64,000 nucleotides of DNA from an uncultured Bacilli bacterium (GTDB lineage Bacteria; Bacillota_I; Bacilli_A; RF39; UBA660), in assembly GCA_934102255.1 (NCBI GenBank), contig CAKOSN010000004.1, positions 1 through 64,000 of the forward strand, given 5' to 3'. The position numbers and the translations under genes are program-made. Within the stretch, counting starts at the first letter, position 1. Every line of letters starts with the position of its first letter. Under the pieces are notes generated by a model that was given only the letters and a program-made list of their open reading frames with translations, was not told the origin of the DNA and did no database searches. Positions 45,125 to 54,051 of the stretch are shown piece after piece.

Positions 45125-46241
45125 ATACTTAGAAAAAACTTTTGGTTACGATTGTGAATATATTATTCCTAGAGAGTATTCTTGGCAAGGATATGATAAG
45201 CCTCCATATTATGGCCTAGAGTTTAAAGTCCGTGATTTATTTAGAAAGTACAAGAAACTTAATGAAAAAGATATATATAAGTTACTTAAAGAATATCCTA
45301 AAGAAGAAATAAGAAAAAGGATATTTATGGAACTTATGCGTTATGGAAGTCTTCTGCAAACTTTAGAAGATGATTTTACTTATACTTACGAATATGTAGA
45401 AGAAAAGAATCTTCGTAAATCCGGTTATACACGTCATCATTTTGAAACAAACATTGCTCCCAATAACCATTTTCTTTTAATATCTGATACCCATATTGGT
45501 AGTGAAATTGCCGATTTTGATTTAATAAATTATATTTATGATTATGCTGTAAGTAACAATATTAGCCTGGTTTTTCATTTAGGTGATGTCTTTCAAAAAT
45601 TCACAAGAAGAGAAGGTTACGATTCTAAAAAAGACTTTTATCATACCAGTGAAGACGGTGGTGTCGACTATAGTTGGTGTGCAAATCGCTATGATGAGTA
45701 TGATGAACGTATTAAACTGTTTTTAGATAATTACCCCAATATTCCAGAAGTTAAAACTATAGCTATTTTAGGCAATCACGATATGGAAATTAATGAACTT
45801 TATCATAATCATCCTGAAGAGATAGACTTGCGAGCTTTAAATCTAATAAATCCCAACTTTTTCTTTAGTCCTCACGATAATTTATCTTGGGACAATGGTC
45901 CGACTAGTATTCGCTTTTCTCATTGCCTTTACTTAAACGGTCTTTATCGCAAAACTTGGTTACATAACGCCGAAGAACTTAACTCTTGGTATATTACTAT
46001 GATTAATATTGAAGAGGACTATAACCTATTAATATCTGGTCATCTTCATAAATCTTTAATAACATATGTTAATCATGATAGAAACTTACTTATTAGTGTT
46101 CCTTCCACTAGTAAAGTTAATATCGATGATATTGCTGCTTTTGAATGCCAAATCGACGAAGAAAAAAATATTTTTATTACTCCTTTAGAATATAGCAAAA
46201 ACAAAATTACCACTGGTAAAAAATTAGTAAGAAAACTTTAA
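45114..46241 (+). CDS. Calcineurin-like metallophosphoesterase
   Basis: A 375-aa cytoplasmic phosphoesterase. The five metal/phosphate motifs are visible: SDTHIGSE (D-x-H), HLGDVFQ (G-D), LGNHDMEIN (G-N-H-D/E), ISGHLHKS (G-H-x-H). The 130-residue N-terminal extension before the first motif is unusual and unassigned. Substrate unknown. Translationally coupled to the LysR gene. Confidence 0.85.
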   Translation: MLSKYLEKTFGYDCEYIIPREYSWQGYDKPPYYGLEFKVRDLFRKYKKLNEKDIYKLLKEYPKEEIRKRIFMELMRYGSLLQTLEDDFTYTYEYVEEKNLRKSGYTRHHFETNIAPNNHFLLISDTHIGSEIADFDLINYIYDYAVSNNISLVFHLGDVFQKFTRREGYDSKKDFYHTSEDGGVDYSWCANRYDEYDERIKLFLDNYPNIPEVKTIAILGNHDMEINELYHNHPEEIDLRALNLINPNFFFSPHDNLSWDNGPTSIRFSHCLYLNGLYRKTWLHNAEELNSWYITMINIEEDYNLLISGHLHKSLITYVNHDRNLLISVPSTSKVNIDDIAAFECQIDEEKNIFITPLEYSKNKITTGKKLVRKL

Positions 46242-46326
46242 AATAACATTAGTTATGATATAAATAACTAAAAGTAATTATCAAAATTACTCATTTAATG
46301 CTATTATTAAGTTGGGAGGTTTAAAA

Positions 46327-46953
46327 ATGCAAAAAATATTATTTGCTTCCAATAATAAAGGAAAGCTGCAAGAATTAAAAGAGATATTTAATGATTATGA
46401 AATTTTATGTCCAAAAGACATTGGCTTAAATCTAGACGTTTTAGAAGACGGTCAAACTTTTTTAGAAAATGCTAAGAAAAAAGCTTATGCTTTCTATAAT
46501 GCTAGTAAATCCTCAGGAATTGATGCAGTTATTGCTGATGATTCTGGACTATGTGTTATTGGCTTAGGTAACTGGCCAGGTATTTATACTCATCGTATTA
46601 CTGATGAAAGTGATGAAGTTCGTAATCAGATGATTATTGATAGAGTAGATGCCGCTAAAATAAATAGAGATGCTTTATTTACTTGCTCATTAGTTTATTA
46701 TAATGGTGAAAATTTCATCGAAAAAATAGGTAATATTAAAGGACTTATTGCCGATACTCCAAAAGGAACAAATGGTTTTGGCTTTGATAGCATATTTATT
46801 TTAAATGATATTAATTTTAATGTTTATAATGGTAAAACTCTAGCTGAACTGCCACCACTTGCAAAAAATACAGTTAGTGCTAGAAAGCTAGCAGCTTTAG
46901 AACTTCAAGAAGAATTATTAAAAGAAAATGTATTAGAAAAAAGAAGGAAATAA
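46327..46953 (+). CDS. rdgB: XTP/dITP pyrophosphatase (RdgB/HAM1)
   Basis: A 208-aa housecleaning enzyme that hydrolyses non-canonical purine triphosphates. Substrate motif FASNNKGKLQEL at the start; ADDSGLCV and the conserved GTNGFGFDSIF later; LAEL near the end. ATG 46327 follows GGGAGGT; a TTG at 46312 is within the ribosome site. Full length. The cinA-like gene follows after 5 nt. Confidence 0.92.
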   Translation: MQKILFASNNKGKLQELKEIFNDYEILCPKDIGLNLDVLEDGQTFLENAKKKAYAFYNASKSSGIDAVIADDSGLCVIGLGNWPGIYTHRITDESDEVRNQMIIDRVDAAKINRDALFTCSLVYYNGENFIEKIGNIKGLIADTPKGTNGFGFDSIFILNDINFNVYNGKTLAELPPLAKNTVSARKLAALELQEELLKENVLEKRRK

Positions 46954-46958
46954 AATTT

Positions 46959-47461
46959 ATGAAAGAAACTGTTGAATTATTAATTGATAGAAATGAAACT
47001 ATCGCTACTATGGAGTCTTGTACTGGTGGTGGCGTTGCTAATGCCATTACTAATGTACCTGGTGCTAGTGGTATTATTAAGTATAGTGCTGTTACTTATT
47101 CTAATGAATATAAGATTAAAATGGGAGTCCCAGAAGAAGTAATTGCTAAATTTACTGTTTATAGTAAAGAAACTGCTATTGCTATGGCAAGAACTATAAG
47201 TGCTTTTGCCAATGCTGATTATGGAGTAGGAGTAACTGGTCGTTTTGGCGTTATTGACCCAGCTAACCCAGGTGTGAAACTGACCTTGTCTATATTAGCA
47301 TTTATGATAGAGCAAATAATAAAGATAACACCTTTATTGTCAGAAGCCTTGATGCCGAACGTAGTGAAAATAAAGAACTAGTTATATCAGAAATCAATGC
47401 AAGAGTTAGTGAAATTTTAAGAAAGAAAAATGAAACCAAGACTTTAAAAAGAACTAGATAG
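46959..47461 (+). pseudogene. CinA C-terminal domain protein (nicotinamide-nucleotide amidase type), frameshifted
   Basis: The first ~105 codons are clear CinA-C/PncC: TMESCTGGGVANAIT, IIKYSAVTYSN, DYGVGVTGRFGV. After PANPG (~47,275) the frame changes to nonsense and stops at 47381. The +1 frame continues correctly (DLVYISIYDRANN, then SLDAERSENKEL) to a TAG at 47459-47461. One missing base explains this. Either a true inactivating mutation or a sequencing error. No N-terminal MoCF-type domain is present, so this is the single-domain form. Confidence 0.8.
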
Positions 47462-47620
47462 TAAACATATTTAAAAATATAAGCTAAAAAATAACTATTT
47501 AATGAAAATAAAATACTTAAACGAATAACTTTTACTTACATAACTAAAATAAAATAACAAAAAAGTGCTAAATTTTAGGACTTTATGTAAAATAATTATT
47601 CCAAAATAAAAATGTTGTGA

Positions 47621-47626
47621 TATACT
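47621..47626 (+). promoter_or_regulatory. Extended -10 promoter of the pheST leader
   Basis: TATACT preceded by TGA (TGnTATACT). The -35 region is poor. The gap 47462-47620 holds otherwise only AT-rich sequence and an imperfect hairpin (AAAGTGCTAAA / TTTAGGACTTT). Confidence 0.5.
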
Positions 47627-47639
47627 AAGTTAGTAATTA

Positions 47640-47847
47640 AAAAAAGGTTTTGATTAAGAAGTAGTAATAAACCAAAATACTTTTTAAGAGAGTAATTCTA
47701 GTAGCTGGAAAGAATTATAAAAGTAGAGTTTATGAATTCACCTTAAGAACTGGAGTAATCCCGCAAAAATTTGCGTTACAAATAAGAGTATAAATTAAGG
47801 TGGTACCACGGTTCTTACGTCCTTTAGGGGAGGTAAGAATTTTTTTA
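47640..47847 (+). promoter_or_regulatory. T-box riboswitch, phenylalanine type
   Basis: The invariant T-box AAGGTGGTACCACGG is at 47797-47811, followed by a terminator (TTCTTAC 47812-47818 with GTAAGAA 47833-47839, then eight T). Upstream, AGTA at 47722 and GAATTC place the specifier TTC (Phe) at 47737-47739. Uncharged tRNA-Phe would bind and favour the antiterminator. The specifier agrees with the pheS-pheT genes below. Confidence 0.92.
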
Positions 47848-47877
47848 GTTAAAACTTTAAAAAGAAAGGAAATAAGT

Positions 47878-48930
47878 ATGCAAGAAAAGATAAAGAATAT
47901 TAAAGAAACTATTTTAAATAACTTACAAAATATTAAAGATATGAATAGTTTAACTGAACTTAAAAATAAGTATTTATCTAAAAAAGGAGAAATATCTGGT
48001 TTACTTGCTAATTTAGGAAGTATGGATATTGAAGAAAGAAAAACTTATGGTAGTTTAGTAAATACTTTAAAACAAGAAGTTACTAAGTTAATTAGTGATA
48101 AAGAAACAGAAATAAAAGAAGAAATATTAAATAAAAAATTAGAAAGTGAAGATATTGATATTACCTTACCAGCTACTAAAATACCTGTAGGTTCCCCTTG
48201 TATTTTAGAAAAATTGATTCTTGATGTAGAAGAAATATTCATGAGTATGGGCTATGACGTTGTAGACGGTCCGGAAATCGAGTTAGATAAGTACAACTTT
48301 GAAATGTTAAATTTACCAAAAGGACATCCTGCTAGAGATGCTCAAGACACCTTCTATGTTAAAGATGAAGAGCTATTACTAAGAAGTCAAACTTCGCCAG
48401 TTCAAGTAAGAACTATGTTAGAAGGTGAAGGCAAAAAGCCAATCCGAGTAATTTGCCCCGGTAAGACTTACCGCCGTGATGATGATGATGCTACGCACTC
48501 ACATCAATTTACCCAAATTGAAGGTTTATTAGTTGATAAAAATATTTCTCTAAGTGATTTAAAAGGCACTATAGATTTAGCAGCCAAGAAACTATATGGC
48601 ATTGATACGAAGACTCGTTTCCATCCAAGTTATTATCCATTTACAGAACCTTCAGTTGAAGTTGATATCACTTGCTGTAATTGCCATGGCAAAGGCTGTA
48701 ATGTCTGCAAGCAAACAGGCTGGGTTACTGTTTGTGGGGCTGGTATTGTTCATCCTAATGTCCTAAGAATGGCAGGCTACAATCCAAGCGAGTGGAGTGG
48801 TTTTGCTTTCGGTTTTGGGGCTGAACGTTTAGCTATGATTAAATATGATATTAATGATTGTCGTGTTTTTTATAATAATGACTTAAGAGAAGTTAGAGTA
48901 TTTGATAGAAAGGAAAAAGAAAATGATTAG
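47878..48930 (+). CDS. pheS: Phenylalanyl-tRNA synthetase alpha subunit
   Basis: A 350-aa catalytic subunit. ATG 47878 follows AAAGAAAGG; an in-frame GTG at 47800 lies in the T-box and is not a start. N-terminal coiled coil (~1-90), then class II catalytic core with DGPEIELDKYNFE, FRH-type RTYRRDDDDATHSHQFTQ, and PSVEVDITC...CGAGIVHPNV. Normal length. Overlaps pheT by 8 nt. Confidence 0.97.
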   Translation: MQEKIKNIKETILNNLQNIKDMNSLTELKNKYLSKKGEISGLLANLGSMDIEERKTYGSLVNTLKQEVTKLISDKETEIKEEILNKKLESEDIDITLPATKIPVGSPCILEKLILDVEEIFMSMGYDVVDGPEIELDKYNFEMLNLPKGHPARDAQDTFYVKDEELLLRSQTSPVQVRTMLEGEGKKPIRVICPGKTYRRDDDDATHSHQFTQIEGLLVDKNISLSDLKGTIDLAAKKLYGIDTKTRFHPSYYPFTEPSVEVDITCCNCHGKGCNVCKQTGWVTVCGAGIVHPNVLRMAGYNPSEWSGFAFGFGAERLAMIKYDINDCRVFYNNDLREVRVFDRKEKEND

Positions 48931-51295
48931 TTTAGAATGGGTTAGTGATTATATTGATATTAAAGACCAAGATTTAAAAGAATTAGCCGTTAAAATTACT
49001 AAAGCCGGTATTAATGTTGAAAAAGTTATTTCTAATAATATTCCTGGTTTAGTAATAGGACAAGTAGTTGAATGCGTTAATCATCCTAATTCTGACCATA
49101 TGCATATTTGTAAGGTTGATGTAGGTAGAACTGAGTTAGTTCAAATAGTGTGTGGTGCTCCTAACGTTAAAAGTGGCATCAAAGTAATAGTAGCCTTAGA
49201 CGGTACTAAATTACCTGGTGGTGTTATTAAAAATACTAGCTTACGTGGTGTAGATTCTAACGGTATGATTTGTGCTTTATGTGAAATTGGTCTCGAAGAA
49301 AATACTAAAGAAAATTATGCTAAAGGTATTTTTATCGCTCCAGATAACTTAAAAAATGGCGCTCCTGCTATTACCGCTTTAGGCTTAGAAACAACTCTTT
49401 ATGAGTTAGATATCCATAAACATCGTAATAACGATTGCTACTATCATATCGGTTTTGCCTACGAAATTGCTTCAATCTTAAATCGTAAGGTTACTTTACC
49501 AGATATGTCTTATAAAACAGTTAATGATGATGTAAATAACTATATCACACTAGAAGTAGATACTCCTAAATGTCCATATTATACTGGTCGTATGGCAACT
49601 AATTTAACTATTAAAGAAAGTCCGGAATTTATTAAAAAGAGATTAATTGATGCTGGTATGCGTCCAATTAACAATGTCGTTGATATTTCTAACTATGTAA
49701 TGCTAGAATTTGGTCAACCTCTTCATTTCTTTGATAAAGATACTTTAGGTAAAAAAATAGTAGTTAGAGATGCCTATGAAAATGAAAAATTAGTTACTCT
49801 AGATAATAATGAAAGAACTTTAAAAACTAGTGATATTGTTATTACTGACGGTGAAAAATCTATTTGTTTAGCTGGCGTTATGGGTGGCTTAAATACCGAA
49901 GTTACCGAAAATACTAAGAATATCTTTATTGAAGCCGCTATCTTTGACAATATTAGTATTCGTAATACAGCTAATCGTCTAAATTTAAAGAGTGAAGCAT
50001 CTATTCGTTATGGTAAAGGCTTATCTTATGAATATACTAATTATGCCTTAGATAGAGCTTGCCATTTATTAGAAAAATATGCTGATGCTACTATTTTAAA
50101 TAATACTGTTATTTATGATAAATTAGATAAAACTCCTAAAGTAGTAACATTTAAGGAAGATGATATTAGTAAACTTTTGGGTATCGATATTAAACCAAAT
50201 GATATTGAACATGAACTTGATAGATTAGAATTCCCATATAAATTTAATGATAATACCTTCACAGTAACTATTCCTAATCGTAGATTAGATATTGATGCTA
50301 ACGTTAACGATATTGCTGAGGAAATAGTTCGTCTTTATGGTTATGAAAACTTAGCTTGTACTTTGCCAAAAGTGGAAATAAAACAAGGCGAGTATAAGGG
50401 TGATGTTAAATACCGTAAGATTATTGCTAGTCGTCTTCGCACTTTAGGTCTTACCGAAACTAGAACTTATACCTTAACTTCTCCAAGTATGGCTAGTACC
50501 TTTAATTATGAAGGTAAAACTCATTTAAATTTACCTAATCCAATGAGCATTGATAAATCAGTTTTACGTACTTCTTTAATTCCTAGTATGTTAAATGTTT
50601 ATAACTATAACAAAGCTCGTAAAGTAGATAATATGTATCTATATGAAATCAGTAAAACTTATGATGTTAACTATAAAGAAGAAAGTAAGATTGCTATTTT
50701 AATGAAAGGTAACTATATAATTAATGAGGCTACTAAGGTTAATGTTAAATGTGATTTCTATTTAATCAAAGGTATAGTAGAAAACTTACTTGATTATTTA
50801 GGCTTTAATGGCCGCTATCATTTTGTTAAGAGCGAAATCGATAACATGCATCCAAAAAGAAGTGCTAAAATCTATTTAGATGATACTTTCTTAGGCATAA
50901 TTGGTGAGGTTCATCCAAGCTTATGTAAAGATGAAATTTATACTGCCGAAATATCTTTAAATAAATTAATGCAAGAAATAAAACCACTTAAATACGTTGG
51001 CGCTTCCATTTATCCAGAAATCGTTAAAGATGTAGCGTTTGTTGTAGATAAATCTTTACCAATTGAAGAGATAATGAATGAAATAAGAATATCAGGTAAA
51101 GACTTACTAACTAATATTAGTATTTTCGATGTTTATACTGGACCAAATGTATTAGAAAACGAAAAATCAGTAGCATTTAAATTAACATTCCAATCAAATA
51201 CGAGAACTTTACAAGAAGAAGAAGTTATGACTATATTTAATGACATAATGACTAATGTTAAAAATAAACTTAATTGTAAAGTTAGGGATAACTAA
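48923..51295 (+). CDS. pheT: Phenylalanyl-tRNA synthetase beta subunit
   Basis: A 790-aa subunit that binds tRNA and edits Tyr-tRNA. ATG 48923 overlaps pheS. Domains in order: EMAP/tRNA-binding OB fold (~40-150, LVIGQVVECVNHPNSDHM), B3/B4 editing domain (~215-400), B5 (~405-475), core, and C-terminal ferredoxin-like anticodon-binding domain (~700-790, FDVYTG). Full length, under the Phe T-box. Confidence 0.97.
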   Translation: MISLEWVSDYIDIKDQDLKELAVKITKAGINVEKVISNNIPGLVIGQVVECVNHPNSDHMHICKVDVGRTELVQIVCGAPNVKSGIKVIVALDGTKLPGGVIKNTSLRGVDSNGMICALCEIGLEENTKENYAKGIFIAPDNLKNGAPAITALGLETTLYELDIHKHRNNDCYYHIGFAYEIASILNRKVTLPDMSYKTVNDDVNNYITLEVDTPKCPYYTGRMATNLTIKESPEFIKKRLIDAGMRPINNVVDISNYVMLEFGQPLHFFDKDTLGKKIVVRDAYENEKLVTLDNNERTLKTSDIVITDGEKSICLAGVMGGLNTEVTENTKNIFIEAAIFDNISIRNTANRLNLKSEASIRYGKGLSYEYTNYALDRACHLLEKYADATILNNTVIYDKLDKTPKVVTFKEDDISKLLGIDIKPNDIEHELDRLEFPYKFNDNTFTVTIPNRRLDIDANVNDIAEEIVRLYGYENLACTLPKVEIKQGEYKGDVKYRKIIASRLRTLGLTETRTYTLTSPSMASTFNYEGKTHLNLPNPMSIDKSVLRTSLIPSMLNVYNYNKARKVDNMYLYEISKTYDVNYKEESKIAILMKGNYIINEATKVNVKCDFYLIKGIVENLLDYLGFNGRYHFVKSEIDNMHPKRSAKIYLDDTFLGIIGEVHPSLCKDEIYTAEISLNKLMQEIKPLKYVGASIYPEIVKDVAFVVDKSLPIEEIMNEIRISGKDLLTNISIFDVYTGPNVLENEKSVAFKLTFQSNTRTLQEEEVMTIFNDIMTNVKNKLNCKVRDN

Positions 51296-51304
51296 TATAA
51301 CTTT

Positions 51305-51327
51305 AAAAAGTACTTAGGTACTTTTTT
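51305..51327 (+). terminator. pheST terminator
   Basis: AAAAAGTAC / GTACTTTTT stem with loop TTAG and T-run, 10 nt after pheT. Confidence 0.65.
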
Positions 51328-51373
51328 CTTTTCTCTAAAATAAAGATTATGTTATAATTATTTAGGAGATTTT

Positions 51374-52114
51374 ATGGATACAGAAAAAGTAGGAAAATTA
51401 ATTAAACAGATAAGAAAAAATAATCATTTAACACAAAAAGACTTAGCTTTAAAATACAATATAACTTATCAAGCTGTTTCTAAGTGGGAAAACGGTAAAA
51501 ATATTCCTGATATAAGTTTACTTAAACAAATATGTGATGACTTTAACATCGATATAAATTCTCTTTTAACAGGAGATTATACTGCTAGCGATAAAATGAT
51601 AAGTAATAACAAAACTAAAAAAAGCTTACTTAAAAATAAAAAGTTTCTTTTCTTATGCCTATTTGTCCTTTTAATTGGGGTTATCTTAAGCTTTATAATT
51701 CTAAAAAACAGAAGTAATGATTTTGAATTTAAAACTATAAGTAGTGATTGCAATAATTTTACTATAACTGGTTCTGTTGCTTATAACGATATTAAAAGTG
51801 CTATTTATATTGCTAATATTAACTATTGTGGTGGTGCTGATGATAATTTATATAAAAGTATCGAATGCGTTCTTTATGAAAAAAATGGTACTTTAGAAAA
51901 TAAGATATCACAAATAGTAATAAAAGAAGAAAGTCCTAAAAAATTAGAAGATTTACTAAAAAATGTTACTTTTAATATTGATAATTATATCCATAAGTGT
52001 AAGGAATTTCAAAATCATGAACTGTATGTTGTGATAAAAGCAACGGATAGTGATGATAAGCAAGTTACCTATAGTGTTCCTTTAGCTATGAATAGTGTAT
52101 GTACTGATAAGTAA
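51374..52114 (+). CDS. XRE-family regulator with membrane anchor and outer domain
   Basis: A 246-aa protein. HTH at ~8-62 (LTQKDLALKYNITYQAVSKWENGKN). A membrane helix at ~90-110 (FLFLCLFVLLIGVILSFIIL) is followed by a ~135-residue outer domain with several Cys. Such one-component membrane regulators sense an external signal. A TATAAT lies ~20 nt upstream; monocistronic with a strong terminator. Confidence 0.78.
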   Translation: MDTEKVGKLIKQIRKNNHLTQKDLALKYNITYQAVSKWENGKNIPDISLLKQICDDFNIDINSLLTGDYTASDKMISNNKTKKSLLKNKKFLFLCLFVLLIGVILSFIILKNRSNDFEFKTISSDCNNFTITGSVAYNDIKSAIYIANINYCGGADDNLYKSIECVLYEKNGTLENKISQIVIKEESPKKLEDLLKNVTFNIDNYIHKCKEFQNHELYVVIKATDSDDKQVTYSVPLAMNSVCTDK

Positions 52115-52147
52115 GCTTACTTGTCATTTTCTTTACTTAAATTTAAC

Positions 52148-52186
52148 AAAAAAATGTCAAACTTTCGAATATTTTGACATTTTTTA
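52148..52186 (+). terminator. Strong bidirectional terminator
   Basis: AAAAAATGTCAAA pairs with TTTTGACATTTTTT across a 10-nt loop; T-run on both strands. Confidence 0.75.
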
Positions 52187-52246
52187 AGAATTTTATTGTC
52201 AAGCAATGTTTAAATATGCTACTATTATAATAGGTGATAGGATAGT

Positions 52247-52783
52247 ATGAATATAGTAATGGTAATTGCAAGAAATTTATTAGAATATTTTAATTCATTG
52301 AATACTTATGATATTATTTTTATTGGTGCAAATATTTTACTGATGATGTTACTAGTAACTTTTGCTTATGTTTTAAAATTTAAAGATAAGAAGGAAGAAG
52401 TAACTAATACTATTGTTGTTGATAATAGTGATATTTCTCTAGAAGCTCTAACTACTAAGCTTCAAGAAAATACAGCTGTTGTTAGAACTGATTTAACAAA
52501 ATTTGAAAATGAAGAAGAAACTAAGGCTATTATTAGTTATGATGAGCTTGTTAATACTCAAGGTATTCCAGTTTTAAAATATAAAAATGAAGAAGAAATT
52601 AATGGTTTATTAGTAAGAGCTATCGATGTTAATAACTTAATTGAAACTATGGACCCTAAACCAATAAGTCATCCAGCTGTTTATAATGCTAATAAAAACA
52701 AAAAATATGCTGCTATTAGTAAAGTAAAAGAAGAAGAATTGCTTTTAAGTTTAAAAAAGTTAAATAGCATGTTAGAAAAATAA
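52247..52783 (+). CDS. Hypothetical membrane protein, 178 aa
   Basis: N-terminal membrane helix (~21-42, IIFIGANILLMMLLVTFAYVL) followed by a ~135-residue acidic cytoplasmic domain (AIISYDELVNTQG, PISHPAVYNANKNKKY). Reminiscent of small division- or envelope-associated proteins of Bacilli, but no family is recognised. Confidence 0.6.
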   Translation: MNIVMVIARNLLEYFNSLNTYDIIFIGANILLMMLLVTFAYVLKFKDKKEEVTNTIVVDNSDISLEALTTKLQENTAVVRTDLTKFENEEETKAIISYDELVNTQGIPVLKYKNEEEINGLLVRAIDVNNLIETMDPKPISHPAVYNANKNKKYAAISKVKEEELLLSLKKLNSMLEK

Positions 52784-52796
52784 TAAGAAAATTTAG

Positions 52797-52838
52797 ACCT
52801 ATTTCTCTAAAAAAGGGAAGTGGGTTTTTATTTTTTTT
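52797..52838 (+). terminator. Rho-independent terminator
   Basis: ACCTATTTCTC pairs with GGGAAGTGGGT (11 bp with G-T pairs) across TAAAAAA, followed by a long T-run. It ends the 178-aa gene. Confidence 0.7.
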
Positions 52839-52965
52839 AAAATTCATAAACTGTCATTATAGAGAATAAGTATAAGATTTGTAAGGCAAAAAATTACTAT
52901 AAGTAAAAATATAATCAAAAATATCTAATTACCAGGGATTGGCACTAAAATAAAGCAAAAAAAGT

Positions 52966-52994
52966 TTGACAAAGCTTTAAATATTTGATAATAT
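52966..52994 (+). promoter_or_regulatory. Possible second promoter in the 52839-53117 gap
   Basis: TTGACA (52966-52971), 17 bp, TAATAT (52989-52994). CAGGGATT occurs twice in this gap (52933 and 53033), 100 bp apart. No gene is seen here; a short untranslated RNA cannot be excluded. Confidence 0.35.
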
Positions 52995-53052
52995 TAAGTC
53001 CCAATGGTAAATAGCATCTATTATGTATGTTGCAGGGATTATAAGCTGAAAT

Positions 53053-53081
53053 TTGACAAATGTAAACTTTCGTGCTATAAT
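53053..53081 (+). promoter_or_regulatory. Consensus sigma-A promoter
   Basis: TTGACA (53053-53058), 17 bp, TATAAT (53076-53081) with TG at the extended -10 position. It drives the 140-aa gene that follows. Confidence 0.82.
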
Positions 53082-53117
53082 CAGAGGTATCAAAGGGTTT
53101 TATAGGGGGAATTGGTT

Positions 53118-53540
53118 ATGAAAGGTTTTGTTTTAGATTATACAAACGAAAATGAGTATCACAAACTAGAAAGAGCATTAAAAAAATATAACATGCTTGC
53201 TTATAAGAAATTAAATTTTGAATATTATCCTGATTTGAGGGATGGTAAATTTGTTGGTGAATTAGTTTCTCAAAATAAGAGTAAACACACTAAGACTTAT
53301 GAGTTAAAATTACCTAGTGATAGAAAATTTGCTCAAATTCACGGTGATGTCAAATTACATTACGTTGTATACGAACAAGAAGAAATTGTTATGTTGGATA
53401 CTATTACACCATCAAGTATTTTACTTGAAGGACATCAATCAGAACTTGCAACATATAAAGGTGTTATGATATCTAAAGAAAATGCTTCAAAAGACATGTT
53501 TAAAATTGATTTATTAAATATGTTACAAAATAATAAGTAG
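53118..53540 (+). CDS. Hypothetical protein, 140 aa, strongly expressed
   Basis: ATG 53118 with AGGGGGAA upstream. Soluble, beta-rich: two halves joined at GDVKLHYVVYEQEEIVMLDTI pattern. No signal, membrane helix or known domain. The consensus promoter and good ribosome site suggest high expression. Single-gene unit ended by its own terminator. Confidence 0.65.
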   Translation: MKGFVLDYTNENEYHKLERALKKYNMLAYKKLNFEYYPDLRDGKFVGELVSQNKSKHTKTYELKLPSDRKFAQIHGDVKLHYVVYEQEEIVMLDTITPSSILLEGHQSELATYKGVMISKENASKDMFKIDLLNMLQNNK

Positions 53541-53558
53541 TGATACTTATTTTTTTTA
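53532..53558 (+). terminator. Terminator overlapping the stop codon
   Basis: AATAAGTA / TACTTATT stem followed by TTTTTT. Confidence 0.65.
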
Positions 53559-53578
53559 AGCTTTTTGCTAAAAAGTTA

Positions 53579-53607
53579 TTGCAAGAAAGGCTTATTTATG
53601 ATATATT
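53579..53607 (+). promoter_or_regulatory. Promoter of the tRNA pair
   Basis: TTGCAA (53579-53584), 17 bp, TATATT (53602-53607), 22 nt before the first tRNA. Confidence 0.5.
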
Positions 53608-53629
53608 TAATTAGTCGAAAGAAATGAAT

Positions 53630-53706
53630 GGACCCTTAGCTCAATCGGTTAGAGCAATCGGCTCATAACCGATGGGTTGTAGGTTCGAGTCCTACAGGGT
53701 CCACCA
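53630..53706 (+). tRNA. tRNA with CAT anticodon, probably tRNA-Ile2 (lysidine type)
   Basis: A 77-nt cloverleaf with encoded CCA: acceptor GGACCC / GGGTCC, D-arm AGCTCAATCGGTTAGAGC, anticodon stem around CTCATAA, T-arm GGTTCGAGTCC. The GGACC acceptor and CGGCTCATAACCG stem resemble the Ile2 tRNA of Bacilli, whose C34 is changed to lysidine by TilS. Elongator Met is the alternative. Confidence 0.9.
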
Positions 53707-53719
53707 TTCTTTAATAATC

Positions 53720-53804
53720 GCGGGTATGGCGGAATTGGTAGACGCACTAGACTTAGGATCTAGCGGAGAGATCCATGGGGGTTCAAGTCCCTTTACCCGC
53801 ACCA
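53720..53804 (+). tRNA. tRNA-Leu (TAG anticodon)
   Basis: An 85-nt tRNA with a long variable arm and encoded CCA: acceptor GCGGGTA / TACCCGC, anticodon loop CTTAGGA, T-arm GGTTCAAGTCC. Follows the first tRNA after 13 nt, so co-transcribed. Confidence 0.93.
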
Positions 53805-53815
53805 GATAGAAATTA

Positions 53816-53838
53816 AAGTCCTTGTAAAAGGGCTTTTT
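53816..53838 (+). terminator. Terminator of the tRNA pair
   Basis: AAAGTCC / GGGCTTT stem, 8-nt loop, then T-run. The gap 53839-54051 after it shows no gene. Confidence 0.65.
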
Positions 53839-54051
53839 TTGTTGCACAATTTTACTTTAATAATTCATGCTGACATTTTTAGCCTCCAGTATTTATAATA
53901 CTATTCTTAATACCGCTCTTTATATGAAAAGACTCATAACCAAACTTATCATAACCATAGCTAATAATTATTTTTCTAAACTAGTAATCTGATATATACT
54001 TTAAATAGGATATGAAAATATTCTAATCTTAAAAAGGAAAGAAGATATATA

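Noticed and set aside
47800..47877. GTG start giving pheS 26 extra residues
   Set aside because: It lies in the T-box and terminator; the ATG at 47878 has a proper ribosome site and matches family length.
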